Below, piece after piece: positions 1 to 10,400 of a stretch of DNA of 64,000 bases. The stretch's first letter is position 1; every line of letters begins with the position of its first letter. Under the pieces are notes generated by a model. It saw only the letters and a program-made list of their open reading frames with translations. It did no database searches and was not told where the DNA came from. A program made the translations under genes and the position numbers. The DNA lies in contig CANTFG010000111.1 in assembly GCA_947652605.1 (NCBI GenBank), forward strand, positions 186,001 to 250,000, written 5' to 3'. This DNA is from Elmis aenea. Its lineage: Eukaryota > Arthropoda > Insecta > Coleoptera > Elmidae.

Positions 1-900
1 AAATTTTGAAAATTTTGAAATTTTTTTTTCGAAAACGGCTCGTTACATTTTGTTCAAATTTTAGCATGTTATAGAGTTTAATTTTCTTAGTATAATGCCG
101 TTTGTTTCAACTAGTTTGAAATTTAATTTACAAAGTTATTCAAAAAAGTAAAAATTTTGAAAATTTTGAATTTTTTTCTCGAAAACGGCTCATACGATTT
201 TGTTCAAATTTTAGTATGTTATAGAGTTTTATTTTCTTAGTATAATGCCGTTGGTTTCAACTAGTTTGAAATTTAATTTACAAAGTTATTCAAAAAATTA
301 AAAATTTTGAAAATTTTGAAATTTTTTTTCGAAAACGGCTTGTTACATTTTGTTCAAATTTTAGCATGTTATAGAGTTTAATTTTCTTAGTATAATGCCG
401 TTTGTTTCAACTAGTTTGAAATTTAATTTACAAAGTTATTCAAAAAAGTAAAAATTTTGAAAATTTTGAATTTTTTTCTCGAAAACGGCTCATACGATTT
501 TGTTCAAATTTTAGTATGTTATAGAGTTTTATTTTCTTAGTATAATGCCGTTGGTTTCAACTAGTTTGAAATTTAATTTACAAAGTTATTCAAAAAATTA
601 AAAATTTTGAAAATTTTGAAATTTTTTTTTCGAAAACGGCTCGTTACATTTTGTTCAAATTTTAGCATGTTATAGAGTTTAATTTTCTTAGTATAATGCC
701 GTTTGTTTCAACTAGTTTGAAATTTAATTTACAAAGTTATTCAAAAAAGTAAAAATTTTGAAAATTTTAAATTTTTTTCTCGAAAACGGCTCATACGATT
801 TTGTTCAAATTTTAGTATGTTATAGAGTTTTATTTTCTTAGTATAATGCCGTTTGTTTCAACTAGTTTGAAATTTAATTTACAAAGTTATTCAAAAAATT
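1..900. repeat. A/B dimer block at the left edge
   Basis: Ac-Bgg-A-Bgg-Ac-E: three 300-bp A/B dimers. Bgg carries CCGTTGGTTTC at about 250 and 550. The block enters the window two bases after a monomer start, so the array continues to the left. Confidence 0.88.
751..900. repeat. Type E monomer (ATTTTAAATTT variant)
   Basis: A type B body with G to A in the second 9-mer junction, so the curved block reads AAAATTTTAAATTT. It often carries GCTG and TTTTAAC as well (for example 12262-12410, 16630-16770, 20071-20220). It almost always follows an Ac monomer, forming an Ac-E dimer that marks several higher-order units. E copies near 1050, 42740 and 44970 have CG rather than CTCG at the end of the T-run. 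Confidence 0.9.
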
Positions 901-1499
901 AAAAATTTTGAAAATTTTGAAATTTTTTTTCGAAAACGGCTCGTTACATTTTGTTCAAATTTAACATGTTATAGAGTTTAATTTTCTTAGTATAATGCCG
1001 TTTGTTTCAACTAGTTTGAAATTTAATTTACAAAGTTATTCAAAAAAGTAAAAATTTTGAAAATTTTAAATTTTTTTTTCGAAAACGGCTCATACGATTT
1101 TGTTCAAATTTTAGTATGTTATAGAGTTTTATTTTCTTAGTATAATGCTGTTTGTTTCAACTAGTTTGAAATTTAATTTACAAAGTTATTCAAAAAATTT
1201 AAAAATTTTGAAAATTTTGAAATTTTTTTTCGAAAACGGCTTGTTACATTTTGTTCAAATTTTAGCATGTTATAGAGTTTAATTTTCTTAGTATAATGCC
1301 GTTTGTTTCAACTAGTTTGAAATTTAATTTACAAAGTTATTCAAAAAAGTAAAAATTTTGAAAATTTTGAATTTTTTCTCGAAAACGGCTCATACGATTT
1401 TGTTCAAATTTTAGTATGTTATAGAGTTTTATTTTCTTAGTATAATGCCGTTTGTTTCAACTAGTTTGAAATTTAATTTACAAAGTTATTCAAAAAAGT

Positions 1500-1528
1500 A
1501 AAAATTTTGAAAATTTTGAATTTTTTTC
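1500..1528. other. Phased A/T tracts at the monomer start (predicted curved DNA)
   Basis: Each monomer opens with AAAAATTTT, then G, AAAATTTT, then GAA and a run of 7-9 Ts. The A-to-T junctions are spaced 9 bp apart, close to one helical turn, and AnTn tracts in that phase are known to bend DNA. The same arrangement exists in essentially every monomer of the window; D monomers keep one tract fewer, and E and B''' lose a G between tracts. Curvature is inferred from the sequence, not measured. Confidence 0.75.
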
Positions 1529-1604
1529 TCGAAAACGGCTCATACGATTTTGTTCAAATTTTAGTATGTTATAGAGTTTTATTTTCTTAGTATAATGCCG
1601 TTTG

Positions 1605-1621
1605 TTTCAACTAGTTTGAAA
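1605..1621. other. Conserved imperfect palindrome TTTCAACTAGTTTGAAA
   Basis: AACTAGTT is a perfect 8-bp palindrome, and TTTC on the left pairs with GAAA on the right once a single extra T is allowed. The element occurs once per monomer at positions 106-122 and is nearly invariant; the only repeated change is TTTTAAC for TTTCAAC, and one copy has TTTCCAC (36217). It could be a binding site for a dimeric protein or merely a well-homogenised segment. No factor is recognised. Confidence 0.6.
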
Positions 1622-2399
1622 TTTAATTTACAAAGTTATTCAAAAAAGTAAAAATTTTGAAAATTTTGAATTTTTTTCTCGAAAACGGCTCATACGATTT
1701 TGTTCAAATTTTAGTATGTTATAGAGTTTTATTTTCTTAGTATATTGCCGTTTGTTTCAACTAGTTTGAAATTTAATTTACAAAGTTATTCAAAAAATTA
1801 AAAATTTTGAAAATTTTGAATTTTTTTTTCTAAAACGGCTCGGTACATTTTGTTCAAATTTTAGCATGTTATAGAGTTTAATTTTCTTAGTATAATGCCG
1901 TTTGTTTCAACTAGTTTGAAATTTAATTTACAAAGTTATTCAAAAAAGTAAAAATTTTGAAAATTTTGAATTTTTTTCTCGAAAACGGCTCATACGATTT
2001 TGTTCAAATTTTAGTATGTTATAGAGTTTTATTTTCTTAGTATAATGCTGTTTGTTTCAACTAGTTTGAAATTTAATTTACAAAGTTATTCAAAAAAGTA
2101 AAAATTTTGAAAATTTTGAATTTTTTTCTCGAAAACGGCTCATACGATTTTGTTCAAATTTTAGTATGTTATAGAGTTTTATTTTCTTAGTATAATGCCG
2201 TTTGTTTCAACTAGTTTGAAATTTAATTTACAAAGTTATTCAAAAAAGTAAAAATTTTGAAAATTTTGAATTTTTTTCTCGAAAACGGCTCATACGATTT
2301 TGTTCAAATTTTAGTATGTTATAGAGTTTTATTTTCTTAGTATATTGCCGTTTGTTTCAACTAGTTTGAAATTTAATTTACAAAGTTATTCAAAAAATT

Positions 2400-2549
2400 A
2401 AAAATTTTGAAAATTTTGAATTTTTTTTTCTAAAACGGCTCGTTACATTTTGTTCAAATTTTAGCATGTTATAGAGTTTAATTTTCTTAGTATAATGCCG
2501 TTTGTTTCAACTAGTTTGAAATTTAATTTACAAAGTTATTCAAAAAAGT
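2400..2549. repeat. Type C monomer (CTAAAACGG variant)
   Basis: Type C is an A-class monomer with two linked substitutions relative to A. The T-run is GAA plus nine Ts rather than GAAA plus eight, and CG before AAAACGG is replaced by CT, so the TTCGAA/TCGA site is lost. I count 16 copies; the C of CTAAAA is at 1830, 2430, 4977, 8117, 11564, 15462, 17856, 43499, 44099, 45749, 46349, 48896, 50992, 54132, 57429 and 62982. It is nearly always preceded by Bt (TATATTG) or Bf (TGTTTAAAT) and followed by Bc (GCTG), so it is a reliable phase marker for the higher-order units. A GGTAC sub-variant marks 1841, 43511 and 45761. Confidence 0.92.
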
Positions 2550-2850
2550 AAAAATTTTGAAAATTTTGAATTTTTTTCTCGAAAACGGCTCATACGATTT
2601 TGTTCAAATTTTAGTATGTTATAGAGTTTTATTTTCTTAGTATAATGCTGTTTGTTTCAACTAGTTTGAAATTTAATTTACAAAGTTATTCAAAAAAGTA
2701 AAAATTTTGAAAATTTTGAATTTTTTTCTCGAAAACGGCTCATACGATTTTGTTCAAATTTTAGTATGTTATAGAGTTTTATTTTCTTAGTATAATGCCG
2801 TTTGTTTCAACTAGTTTGAAATTTAATTTACAAAGTTATTCAAAAAATTT

Positions 2851-3000
2851 AAAAATTTTGAAAATTTTGAAATTTTTTTTCGAAAACGGCTTGTTACATT
2901 TTGTTCAAATTTTAGCATGTTATAGAGTTTAATTTTCTTAGTATAATGCCGTTTGTTTCAACTAGTTTGAAATTTAATTTACAAAGTTATTCAAAAAAGT
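2851..3000. repeat. Type A monomer (reference copy)
   Basis: Type A has GAAATTTTTTTTCG at the T-run (creating TTCGAA), GGCTTGTTACATT in place of B's GGCTCATACGATT, GCATG for GTATG, and GTTTAATTTT for GTTTTATTTT. The preceding linker is usually AATTTAAAAA, one base longer than the AAGTAAAAA linker before most B monomers. Subtype Ac has GGCTCGTTAC; subtype A9 has nine Ts. A and B alternate as a 300-bp dimer in parts of the window, which suggests that a dimer was an early higher-order unit. Confidence 0.93.
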
Positions 3001-4053
3001 AAAAATTTTGAAAATTTTGAATTTTTTTCTCGAAAACGGCTCATACGATTTTGTTCAAATTTTAGTATGTTATAGAGTTTTATTTTCTTAGTATAATGCC
3101 GTTTGTTTCAACTAGTTTGAAATTTAATTTACAAAGTTATTCAAAAAAGTAAAAATTTTGAAAATTTTGAATTTTTTTCTCGAAAACGGCTCATACGATT
3201 TTGTTCAAATTTTAGTATGTTATAGAGTTTTATTTTCTTAGTATAATGCCGTTTGTTTCAACTAGTTTGAAATTTAATTTACAAAGTTATTCAAAAAATT
3301 TAAAAATTTTGAAAATTTTGAAATTTTTTTTCGAAAACGGCTTGTTACATTTTGTTCAAATTTTAGCATGTTATAGAGTTTAATTTTCTTAGTATAATGC
3401 CGTTTGTTTCAACTAGTTTGAAATTTAATTTACAAAGTTATTCAAAAAAGTAAAAATTTTGAAAATTTTGAATTTTTTTCTCGAAAACGGCTCATACGAT
3501 TTTGTTCAAATTTTAGTATGTTATAGAGTTTTATTTTCTTAGTATAATGCCGTTTGTTTCAACTAGTTTGAAATTTAATTTACAAAGTTATTCAAAAAAT
3601 TTAAAAATTTTGAAAATTTTGAAATTTTTTTTCGAAAACGGCTTGTTACATTTTGTTCAAATTTTAGCATGTTATAGAGTTTAATTTTCTTAGTATAATG
3701 CCGTTTGTTTCAACTAGTTTGAAATTTAATTTACAAAGTTATTCAAAAAAGTAAAAATTTTGAAAATTTTGAATTTTTTTCTCGAAAACGGCTCATACGA
3801 TTTTGTTTAAATTTTAGTATGTTATAGAGTTTTATTTTCTTAGTATAATGCCGTTTGTTTCAACTAGTTTGAAATTTAATTTACAAAGTTATTCAAAAAA
3901 TTAAAAATTTTGAAAATTTTGAAATTTTTTTTTCGAAAACGGCTTGTTACATTTTGTTCAAATTTTAGCATGTTATAGAGTTTAATTTTCTTAGTATAAT
4001 GCCGTTTGTTTCAACTAGTTTGAAATTTAATTTACAAAGTTATTCAAAAAAGT

Positions 4054-4194
4054 AAAAATTTTGAATTTTTTCCTCGAAAACGGCTCATACGATTTTGTTC
4101 AAATTTTAGTATGTTATAGAGTTTTATTTTCTTAGTATAATGCCGTTTGTTTCAACTAGTTTGAAATTTAATTTACAAAGTTATTCAAAAAAGT
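4054..4194. repeat. Type D monomer (141 bp, 9-bp deletion)
   Basis: A B-like monomer in which one of the two tandem 9-mers AAAATTTTG is lost and the T-run ends TTTTTTCC instead of TTTTTTTC. I count 18 copies, with the CC at 4072, 6619, 7673, 9007, 12003, 16352, 18746, 21592, 24886, 28933, 32076, 47991, 50087, 52634, 53688, 55022, 57868 and 63872. Every copy follows an A9 monomer. The same deletion paired with the same T-to-C change in all copies indicates one origin and later spread by block amplification. Slippage between the two 9-mers is the simplest inferred cause. Confidence 0.92.
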
Positions 4195-4946
4195 AAAAAT
4201 TTTGAAAATTTTGAATTTTTTTCTCGAAAACGGCTCATACGATTTTGTTCAAATTTTAGTATGTTATAGAGTTTTATTTTCTTAGTATAATGCCGTTTGT
4301 TTCAACTAGTTTGAAATTTAATTTACAAAGTTATTCAAAAAATTTAAAAATTTTGAAAATTTTGAAATTTTTTTTCGAAAACGGCTTGTTACATTTTGTT
4401 CAAATTTTAGCATGTTATAGAGTTTAATTTTCTTAGTATAATGCCGTTTGTTTCAACTAGTTTGAAATTTAATTTACAAAGTTATTCAAAAAAGTAAAAA
4501 TTTTGAAAATTTTGAATTTTTTTCTCGAAAACGGCTCATACGATTTTGTTCAAATTTTAGTATGTTATAGAGTTTTATTTTCTTAGTATAATGCCGTTTG
4601 TTTCAACTAGTTTGAAATTTAATTTACAAAGTTATTCAAAAAATTTAAAAATTTTGAAAATTTTGAAATTTTTTTTCGAAAACGGCTTGTTACATTTTGT
4701 TCAAATTTTAGCATGTTATAGAGTTTAATTTTCTTAGTATAATGCCGTTTGTTTCAACTAGTTTGAAATTTAATTTACAAAGTTATTCAAAAAAGTAAAA
4801 ATTTTGAAAATTTTGAATTTTTTTCTCGAAAACGGCTCATACGATTTTGTTTAAATTTTAGTATGTTATAGAGTTTTATTTTCTTAGTATAATGCCGTTT
4901 GTTTCAACTAGTTTGAAATTTAATTTACAAAGTTATTCAAAAAATT

Positions 4947-7493
4947 AAAAATTTTGAAAATTTTGAATTTTTTTTTCTAAAACGGCTCGTTACATTTTGT
5001 TCAAATTTTAGCATGTTATAGAGTTTAATTTTCTTAGTATAATGCCGTTTGTTTCAACTAGTTTGAAATTTAATTTACAAAGTTATTCAAAAAAGTAAAA
5101 ATTTTGAAAATTTTGAATTTTTTTCTCGAAAACGGCTCATACGATTTTGTTCAAATTTTAGTATGTTATAGAGTTTTATTTTCTTAGTATAATGCTGTTT
5201 GTTTCAACTAGTTTGAAATTTAATTTACAAAGTTATTCAAAAAAGTAAAAATTTTGAAAATTTTGAATTTTTTTCTCGAAAACGGCTCATACGATTTTGT
5301 TCAAATTTTAGTATGTTATAGAGTTTTATTTTCTTAGTATAATGCCGTTTGTTTCAACTAGTTTGAAATTTAATTTACAAAGTTATTCAAAAAATTTAAA
5401 AATTTTGAAAATTTTGAAATTTTTTTTCGAAAACGGCTTGTTACATTTTGTTCAAATTTTAGCATGTTATAGAGTTTAATTTTCTTAGTATAATGCCGTT
5501 TGTTTCAACTAGTTTGAAATTTAATTTACAAAGTTATTCAAAAAAGTAAAAATTTTGAAAATTTTGAATTTTTTTCTCGAAAACGGCTCATACGATTTTG
5601 TTCAAATTTTAGTATGTTATAGAGTTTTATTTTCTTAGTATAATGCCGTTTGTTTCAACTAGTTTGAAATTTAATTTACAAAGTTATTCAAAAAAGTAAA
5701 AATTTTGAAAATTTTGAATTTTTTTCTCGAAAACGGCTCATACGATTTTGTTCAAATTTTAGTATGTTATAGAGTTTTATTTTCTTAGTATAATGCCGTT
5801 TGTTTCAACTAGTTTGAAATTTAATTTACAAAGTTATTCAAAAAATTTAAAAATTTTGAAAATTTTGAAATTTTTTTTCGAAAACGGCTTGTTACATTTT
5901 GTTCAAATTTTAGCATGTTATAGAGTTTAATTTTCTTAGTATAATGCCGTTTGTTTCAACTAGTTTGAAATTTAATTTACAAAGTTATTCAAAAAAGTAA
6001 AAATTTTGAAAATTTTGAATTTTTTTCTCGAAAACGGCTCATACGATTTTGTTCAAATTTTAGTATGTTATAGAGTTTTATTTTCTTAGTATAATGCCGT
6101 TTGTTTCAACTAGTTTGAAATTTAATTTACAAAGTTATTCAAAAAATTTAAAAATTTTGAAAATTTTGAAATTTTTTTTCGAAAACGGCTTGTTACATTT
6201 TGTTCAAATTTTAGCATGTTATAGAGTTTAATTTTCTTAGTATAATGCCGTTTGTTTCAACTAGTTTGAAATTTAATTTACAAAGTTATTCAAAAAAGTA
6301 AAAATTTTGAAAATTTTGAATTTTTTTCTCGAAAACGGCTCATACGATTTTGTTTAAATTTTAGTATGTTATAGAGTTTTATTTTCTTAGTATAATGCCG
6401 TTTGTTTCAACTAGTTTGAAATTTAATTTACAAAGTTATTCAAAAAATTAAAAATTTTGAAAATTTTGAAATTTTTTTTTCGAAAACGGCTTGTTACATT
6501 TTGTTCAAATTTTAGCATGTTATAGAGTTTAATTTTCTTAGTATAATGCCGTTTGTTTCAACTAGTTTGAAATTTAATTTACAAAGTTATTCAAAAAAGT
6601 AAAAATTTTGAATTTTTTCCTCGAAAACGGCTCATACGATTTTGTTCAAATTTTAGTATGTTATAGAGTTTTATTTTCTTAGTATAATGCCGTTTGTTTC
6701 AACTAGTTTGAAATTTAATTTACAAAGTTATTCAAAAAAGTAAAAATTTTGAAAATTTTGAATTTTTTTCTCGAAAACGGCTCATACGATTTTGTTCAAA
6801 TTTTAGTATGTTATAGAGTTTTATTTTCTTAGTATAATGCCGTTTGTTTCAACTAGTTTGAAATTTAATTTACAAAGTTATTCAAAAAATTTAAAAATTT
6901 TGAAAATTTTGAAATTTTTTTTCGAAAACGGCTTGTTACATTTTGTTCAAATTTTAGCATGTTATAGAGTTTAATTTTCTTAGTATAATGCCGTTTGTTT
7001 CAACTAGTTTGAAATTTAATTTACAAAGTTATTCAAAAAAGTAAAAATTTTGAAAATTTTGAATTTTTTTCTCGAAAACGGCTCATACGATTTTGTTCAA
7101 ATTTTAGTATGTTATAGAGTTTTATTTTCTTAGTATAATGCCGTTTGTTTCAACTAGTTTGAAATTTAATTTACAAAGTTATTCAAAAAATTTAAAAATT
7201 TTGAAAATTTTGAAATTTTTTTTCGAAAACGGCTTGTTACATTTTGTTCAAATTTTAGCATGTTATAGAGTTTAATTTTCTTAGTATAATGCCGTTTGTT
7301 TCAACTAGTTTGAAATTTAATTTACAAAGTTATTCAAAAAAGTAAAAATTTTGAAAATTTTGAATTTTTTTCTCGAAAACGGCTCATACGATTTTGTTTA
7401 AATTTTAGTATGTTATAGAGTTTTATTTTCTTAGTATAATGCCGTTTGTTTCAACTAGTTTGAAATTTAATTTACAAAGTTATTCAAAAAATT
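4947..7493. repeat. 17-mer HOR (2547 bp), copy 1b
   Basis: Same 17-monomer order as 2400-4946; the C landmark moves from 2430 to 4977 and the D landmark from 4072 to 6619, both exactly 2547 bp. It is followed by A9-D rather than a third C, so the tandem stops at two copies here. It also aligns to 50962-53508 at +46015. Confidence 0.92.
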
Positions 7494-10400
7494 AAAAATT
7501 TTGAAAATTTTGAAATTTTTTTTTCGAAAACGGCTTGTTACATTTTGTTCAAATTTTAGCATGTTATAGAGTTTAATTTTCTTAGTATAATGCCGTTTGT
7601 TTCAACTAGTTTGAAATTTAATTTACAAAGTTATTCAAAAAAGTAAAAATTTTGAATTTTTTCCTCGAAAACGGCTCATACGATTTTGTTCAAATTTTAG
7701 TATGTTATAGAGTTTTATTTTCTTAGTATAATGCCGTTTGTTTCAACTAGTTTGAAATTTAATTTACAAAGTTATTCAAAAAATTAAAAATTTTGAAAAT
7801 GTTGAAATTTTTTTCTCGAAAACGGCTCATACGATTTTGTTCAAATTTTAGTATGTTATAGAGTTTTATTTTCTTAGTATAATGCCGTTTGTTTCAACTA
7901 GTTTGAAATTTAATTTACAAAGTTATTCAAAAAAGTAAAAATTTTGAAAATTTTGAATTTTTTTCTCGAAAACGGCTCATACGATTTTGTTCAAATTTTA
8001 GTATGTTATAGAGTTTTATTTTCTTAGTATATTGCCGTTTGTTTCAACTAGTTTGAAATTTAATTTACAAAGTTATTCAAAAAATTAAAAATTTTGAAAA
8101 TTTTGAATTTTTTTTTCTAAAACGGCTCGTTACATTTTGTTCAAATTTTAGCATGTTATAGAGTTTAATTTTCTTAGTATAATGCCGTTTGTTTCAACTA
8201 GTTTGAAATTTAATTTACAAAGTTATTCAAAAAAGTAAAAATTTTGAAAATTTTGAATTTTTTTCTCGAAAACGGCTCATACGATTTTGTTCAAATTTTA
8301 GTATGTTATAGAGTTTTATTTTCTTAGTATAATGCTGTTTGTTTCAACTAGTTTGAAATTTAATTTACAAAGTTATTCAAAAAAGTAAAAATTTTGAAAA
8401 TTTTGAATTTTTTTCTCGAAAACGGCTCATACGATTTTGTTCAAATTTTAGTATGTTATAGAGTTTTATTTTCTTAGTATAATGCCGTTTGTTTCAACTA
8501 GTTTGAAATTTAATTTACAAAGTTATTCAAAAAATTTAAAAATTTTGAAAATTTTGAAATTTTTTTTCGAAAACGGCTTGTTACATTTTGTTCAAATTTT
8601 AGCATGTTATAGAGTTTAATTTTCTTAGTATAATGCCGTTTGTTTCAACTAGTTTGAAATTTAATTTACAAAGTTATTCAAAAAAGTAAAAATTTTGAAA
8701 ATTTTGAATTTTTTTCTCGAAAACGGCTCATACGATTTTGTTCAAATTTTAGTATGTTATAGAGTTTTATTTTCTTAGTATAATGCCGTTTGTTTCAACT
8801 AGTTTGAAATTTAATTTACAAAGTTATTCAAAAAATTAAAAATTTTGAAAATTTTGAAATTTTTTTTTCGAAAACGGCTTGTTACATTTTGTTCAAATTT
8901 TAGCATGTTATAGAGTTTAATTTTCTTAGTATAATGCCGTTTGTTTCAACTAGTTTGAAATTTAATTTACAAAGTTATTCAAAAAAGTAAAAATTTTGAA
9001 TTTTTTCCTCGAAAACGGCTCATACGATTTTGTTCAAATTTTAGTATGTTATAGAGTTTTATTTTCTTAGTATAATGCCGTTTGTTTCAACTAGTTTGAA
9101 ATTTAATTTACAAAGTTATTCAAAAAATTAAAAATTTTGAAAATTTTGAAATTTTTTTTCGAAAACGGCTCGTTACATTTTGTTTAAATTTTAGCATGTT
9201 ATAGAGTTTAATTTTCTTAGTATAATGCCGTTTGTTTCAACTAGTTTGAAATTTAATTTACAAAGTTATTCAAAAAAGTAAAAATTTTGAAAATTTTAAA
9301 TTTTTTTCTCGAAAACGGCTCATACGATTTTGTTCAAATTTTAGTATGTTATAGAGTTTTATTTTCTTAGTATAATGCCGTTTGTTTCAACTAGTTTGAA
9401 ATTTAATTTACAAAGTTATTCAAAAAAGTAAAAATTTTGAAAATTTTGAATTTTTTTCTCGAAAACGGCTCATACGATTTTGTTCAAATTTTAGTATGTT
9501 ATAGAGTTTTATTTTCTTAGTATATTGCCGTTTGTTTCAACTAGTTTGAAATTTAATTTACAAAGTTATTCAAAAAAGTAAAAATTTTGAAAATTTTGAA
9601 TTTTTTTCTCGAAAACGGCTCATACGATTTTGTTCAAATTTTAGTATGTTATAGAGTTTTATTTTCTTAGTATAATGCCGTTTGTTTCAACTAGTTTGAA
9701 ATTTAATTTACAAAGTTATTCAAAAAATTTAAAAATTTTGAAAATTTTGAAATTTTTTTTCGAAAACGGCTTGTTACATTTTGTTCAAATTTTAGCATGT
9801 TATAGAGTTTAATTTTCTTAGTATAATGCCGTTTGTTTCAACTAGTTTGAAATTTAATTTACAAAGTTATTCAAAAAAGTAAAAATTTTGAAAATTTTGA
9901 ATTTTTTTCTCGAAAACGGCTCATACGATTTTGTTCAAATTTTAGTATGTTATAGAGTTTTATTTTCTTAGTATATTGCCGTTTGTTTCAACTAGTTTGA
10001 AATTTAATTTACAAAGTTATTCAAAAAATTAAAAATTTTGAAAATTTTGAATTTTTTTCTCGAAAACGGCTCATACGATTTTGTTCAAATTTTAGTATGT
10101 TATAGAGTTTTATTTTCTTAGTATAATGCCGTTTGTTTCAACTAGTTTGAAATTTAATTTACAAAGTTATTCAAAAAAGTAAAAATTTTGAAAATTTTGA
10201 ATTTTTTTCTCGAAAACGGCTCATACGATTTTGTTCAAATTTTAGTATGTTATAGAGTTTTATTTTCTTAGTATAATGCTGTTTGTTTTAACTAGTTTGA
10301 AATTTAATTTACAAAGTTATTCAAAAAAGTAAAAATTTTGAAAATTTTGAATTTTTTTCTCGAAAACGGCTCATACGATTTTGTTCAAATTTTAGTATGT

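Larger units (their letters stand above)
1500..1649. repeat. Type B monomer (reference copy, 150 bp)
   Basis: This is the commonest class and the coordinate reference used here. Landmarks by monomer position: AAAAATTTTG 1-10, AAAATTTTG 11-19, T-run 22-28, CTCGAAAACGGCTCATACG 29-47, TTTTAGTATG 60-69, GTTATAG 69-75, GTTTTATTTTC 77-87, TATAATGCCG 92-101, TTTCAACTAGTTTGAAA 106-122, TTTACAAAGTTATTC 128-142, A-run 143-148, linker GT 149-150. It differs from type A mainly at positions 41-47 (TCATACG against TTGTTAC), 66 (T against C) and 81 (T against A). Long runs of consecutive B monomers occur, for example 16.9-18.0 kb and 23.2-24.4 kb. Confidence 0.95.
1500..2699. repeat. 4-mer HOR B-Bt-C-Bc, two copies of 600 bp
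   Basis: 1500-2099 and 2100-2699 have the same monomer order (B, B with TATATTG, C, B with GCTG) at exactly 600 bp spacing; the C landmarks are at 1830 and 2430. The first C has CGGTAC and the second CGTTAC. The same pair recurs at 43499/44099 and 45749/46349, again 600 bp apart and again with the GGTAC form first. Confidence 0.9.
2400..4946. repeat. 17-mer HOR (2547 bp), copy 1a
   Basis: Monomer order: C-Bc-B-A-B-B-A-B-A-Bf-A9-D-B-A-B-A-Bf. The length is 17 x 150, plus 5 (linker T before five A monomers), plus 1 (A9), minus 9 (D), which gives 2547. It matches 4947-7493 in tandem and 46319-48865 at +43919. Confidence 0.92.

Noticed and set aside
1500..1649. GAAAACGGC compared with the CENP-B box
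   Set aside because: The right half (A..CGG) fits, but with the usual spacing the left-half C and G and the last G of CGGG do not match: 6 of 9 core positions in type B. The left side is only the T-run. Not a credible CENP-B box.
1500..1649. TATAAT in TAGTATAATG as a bacterial -10 promoter
   Set aside because: Present in nearly every monomer, with no matching -35 at the right spacing and no gene downstream. Expected by chance in 78% AT sequence.
1500..1649. Short hairpin TTCAAAA/TTTTGAA across the monomer boundary as an RNA element
   Set aside because: A 7-bp all-weak stem that arises easily from A/T tracts; nothing indicates a transcript or structure under selection.
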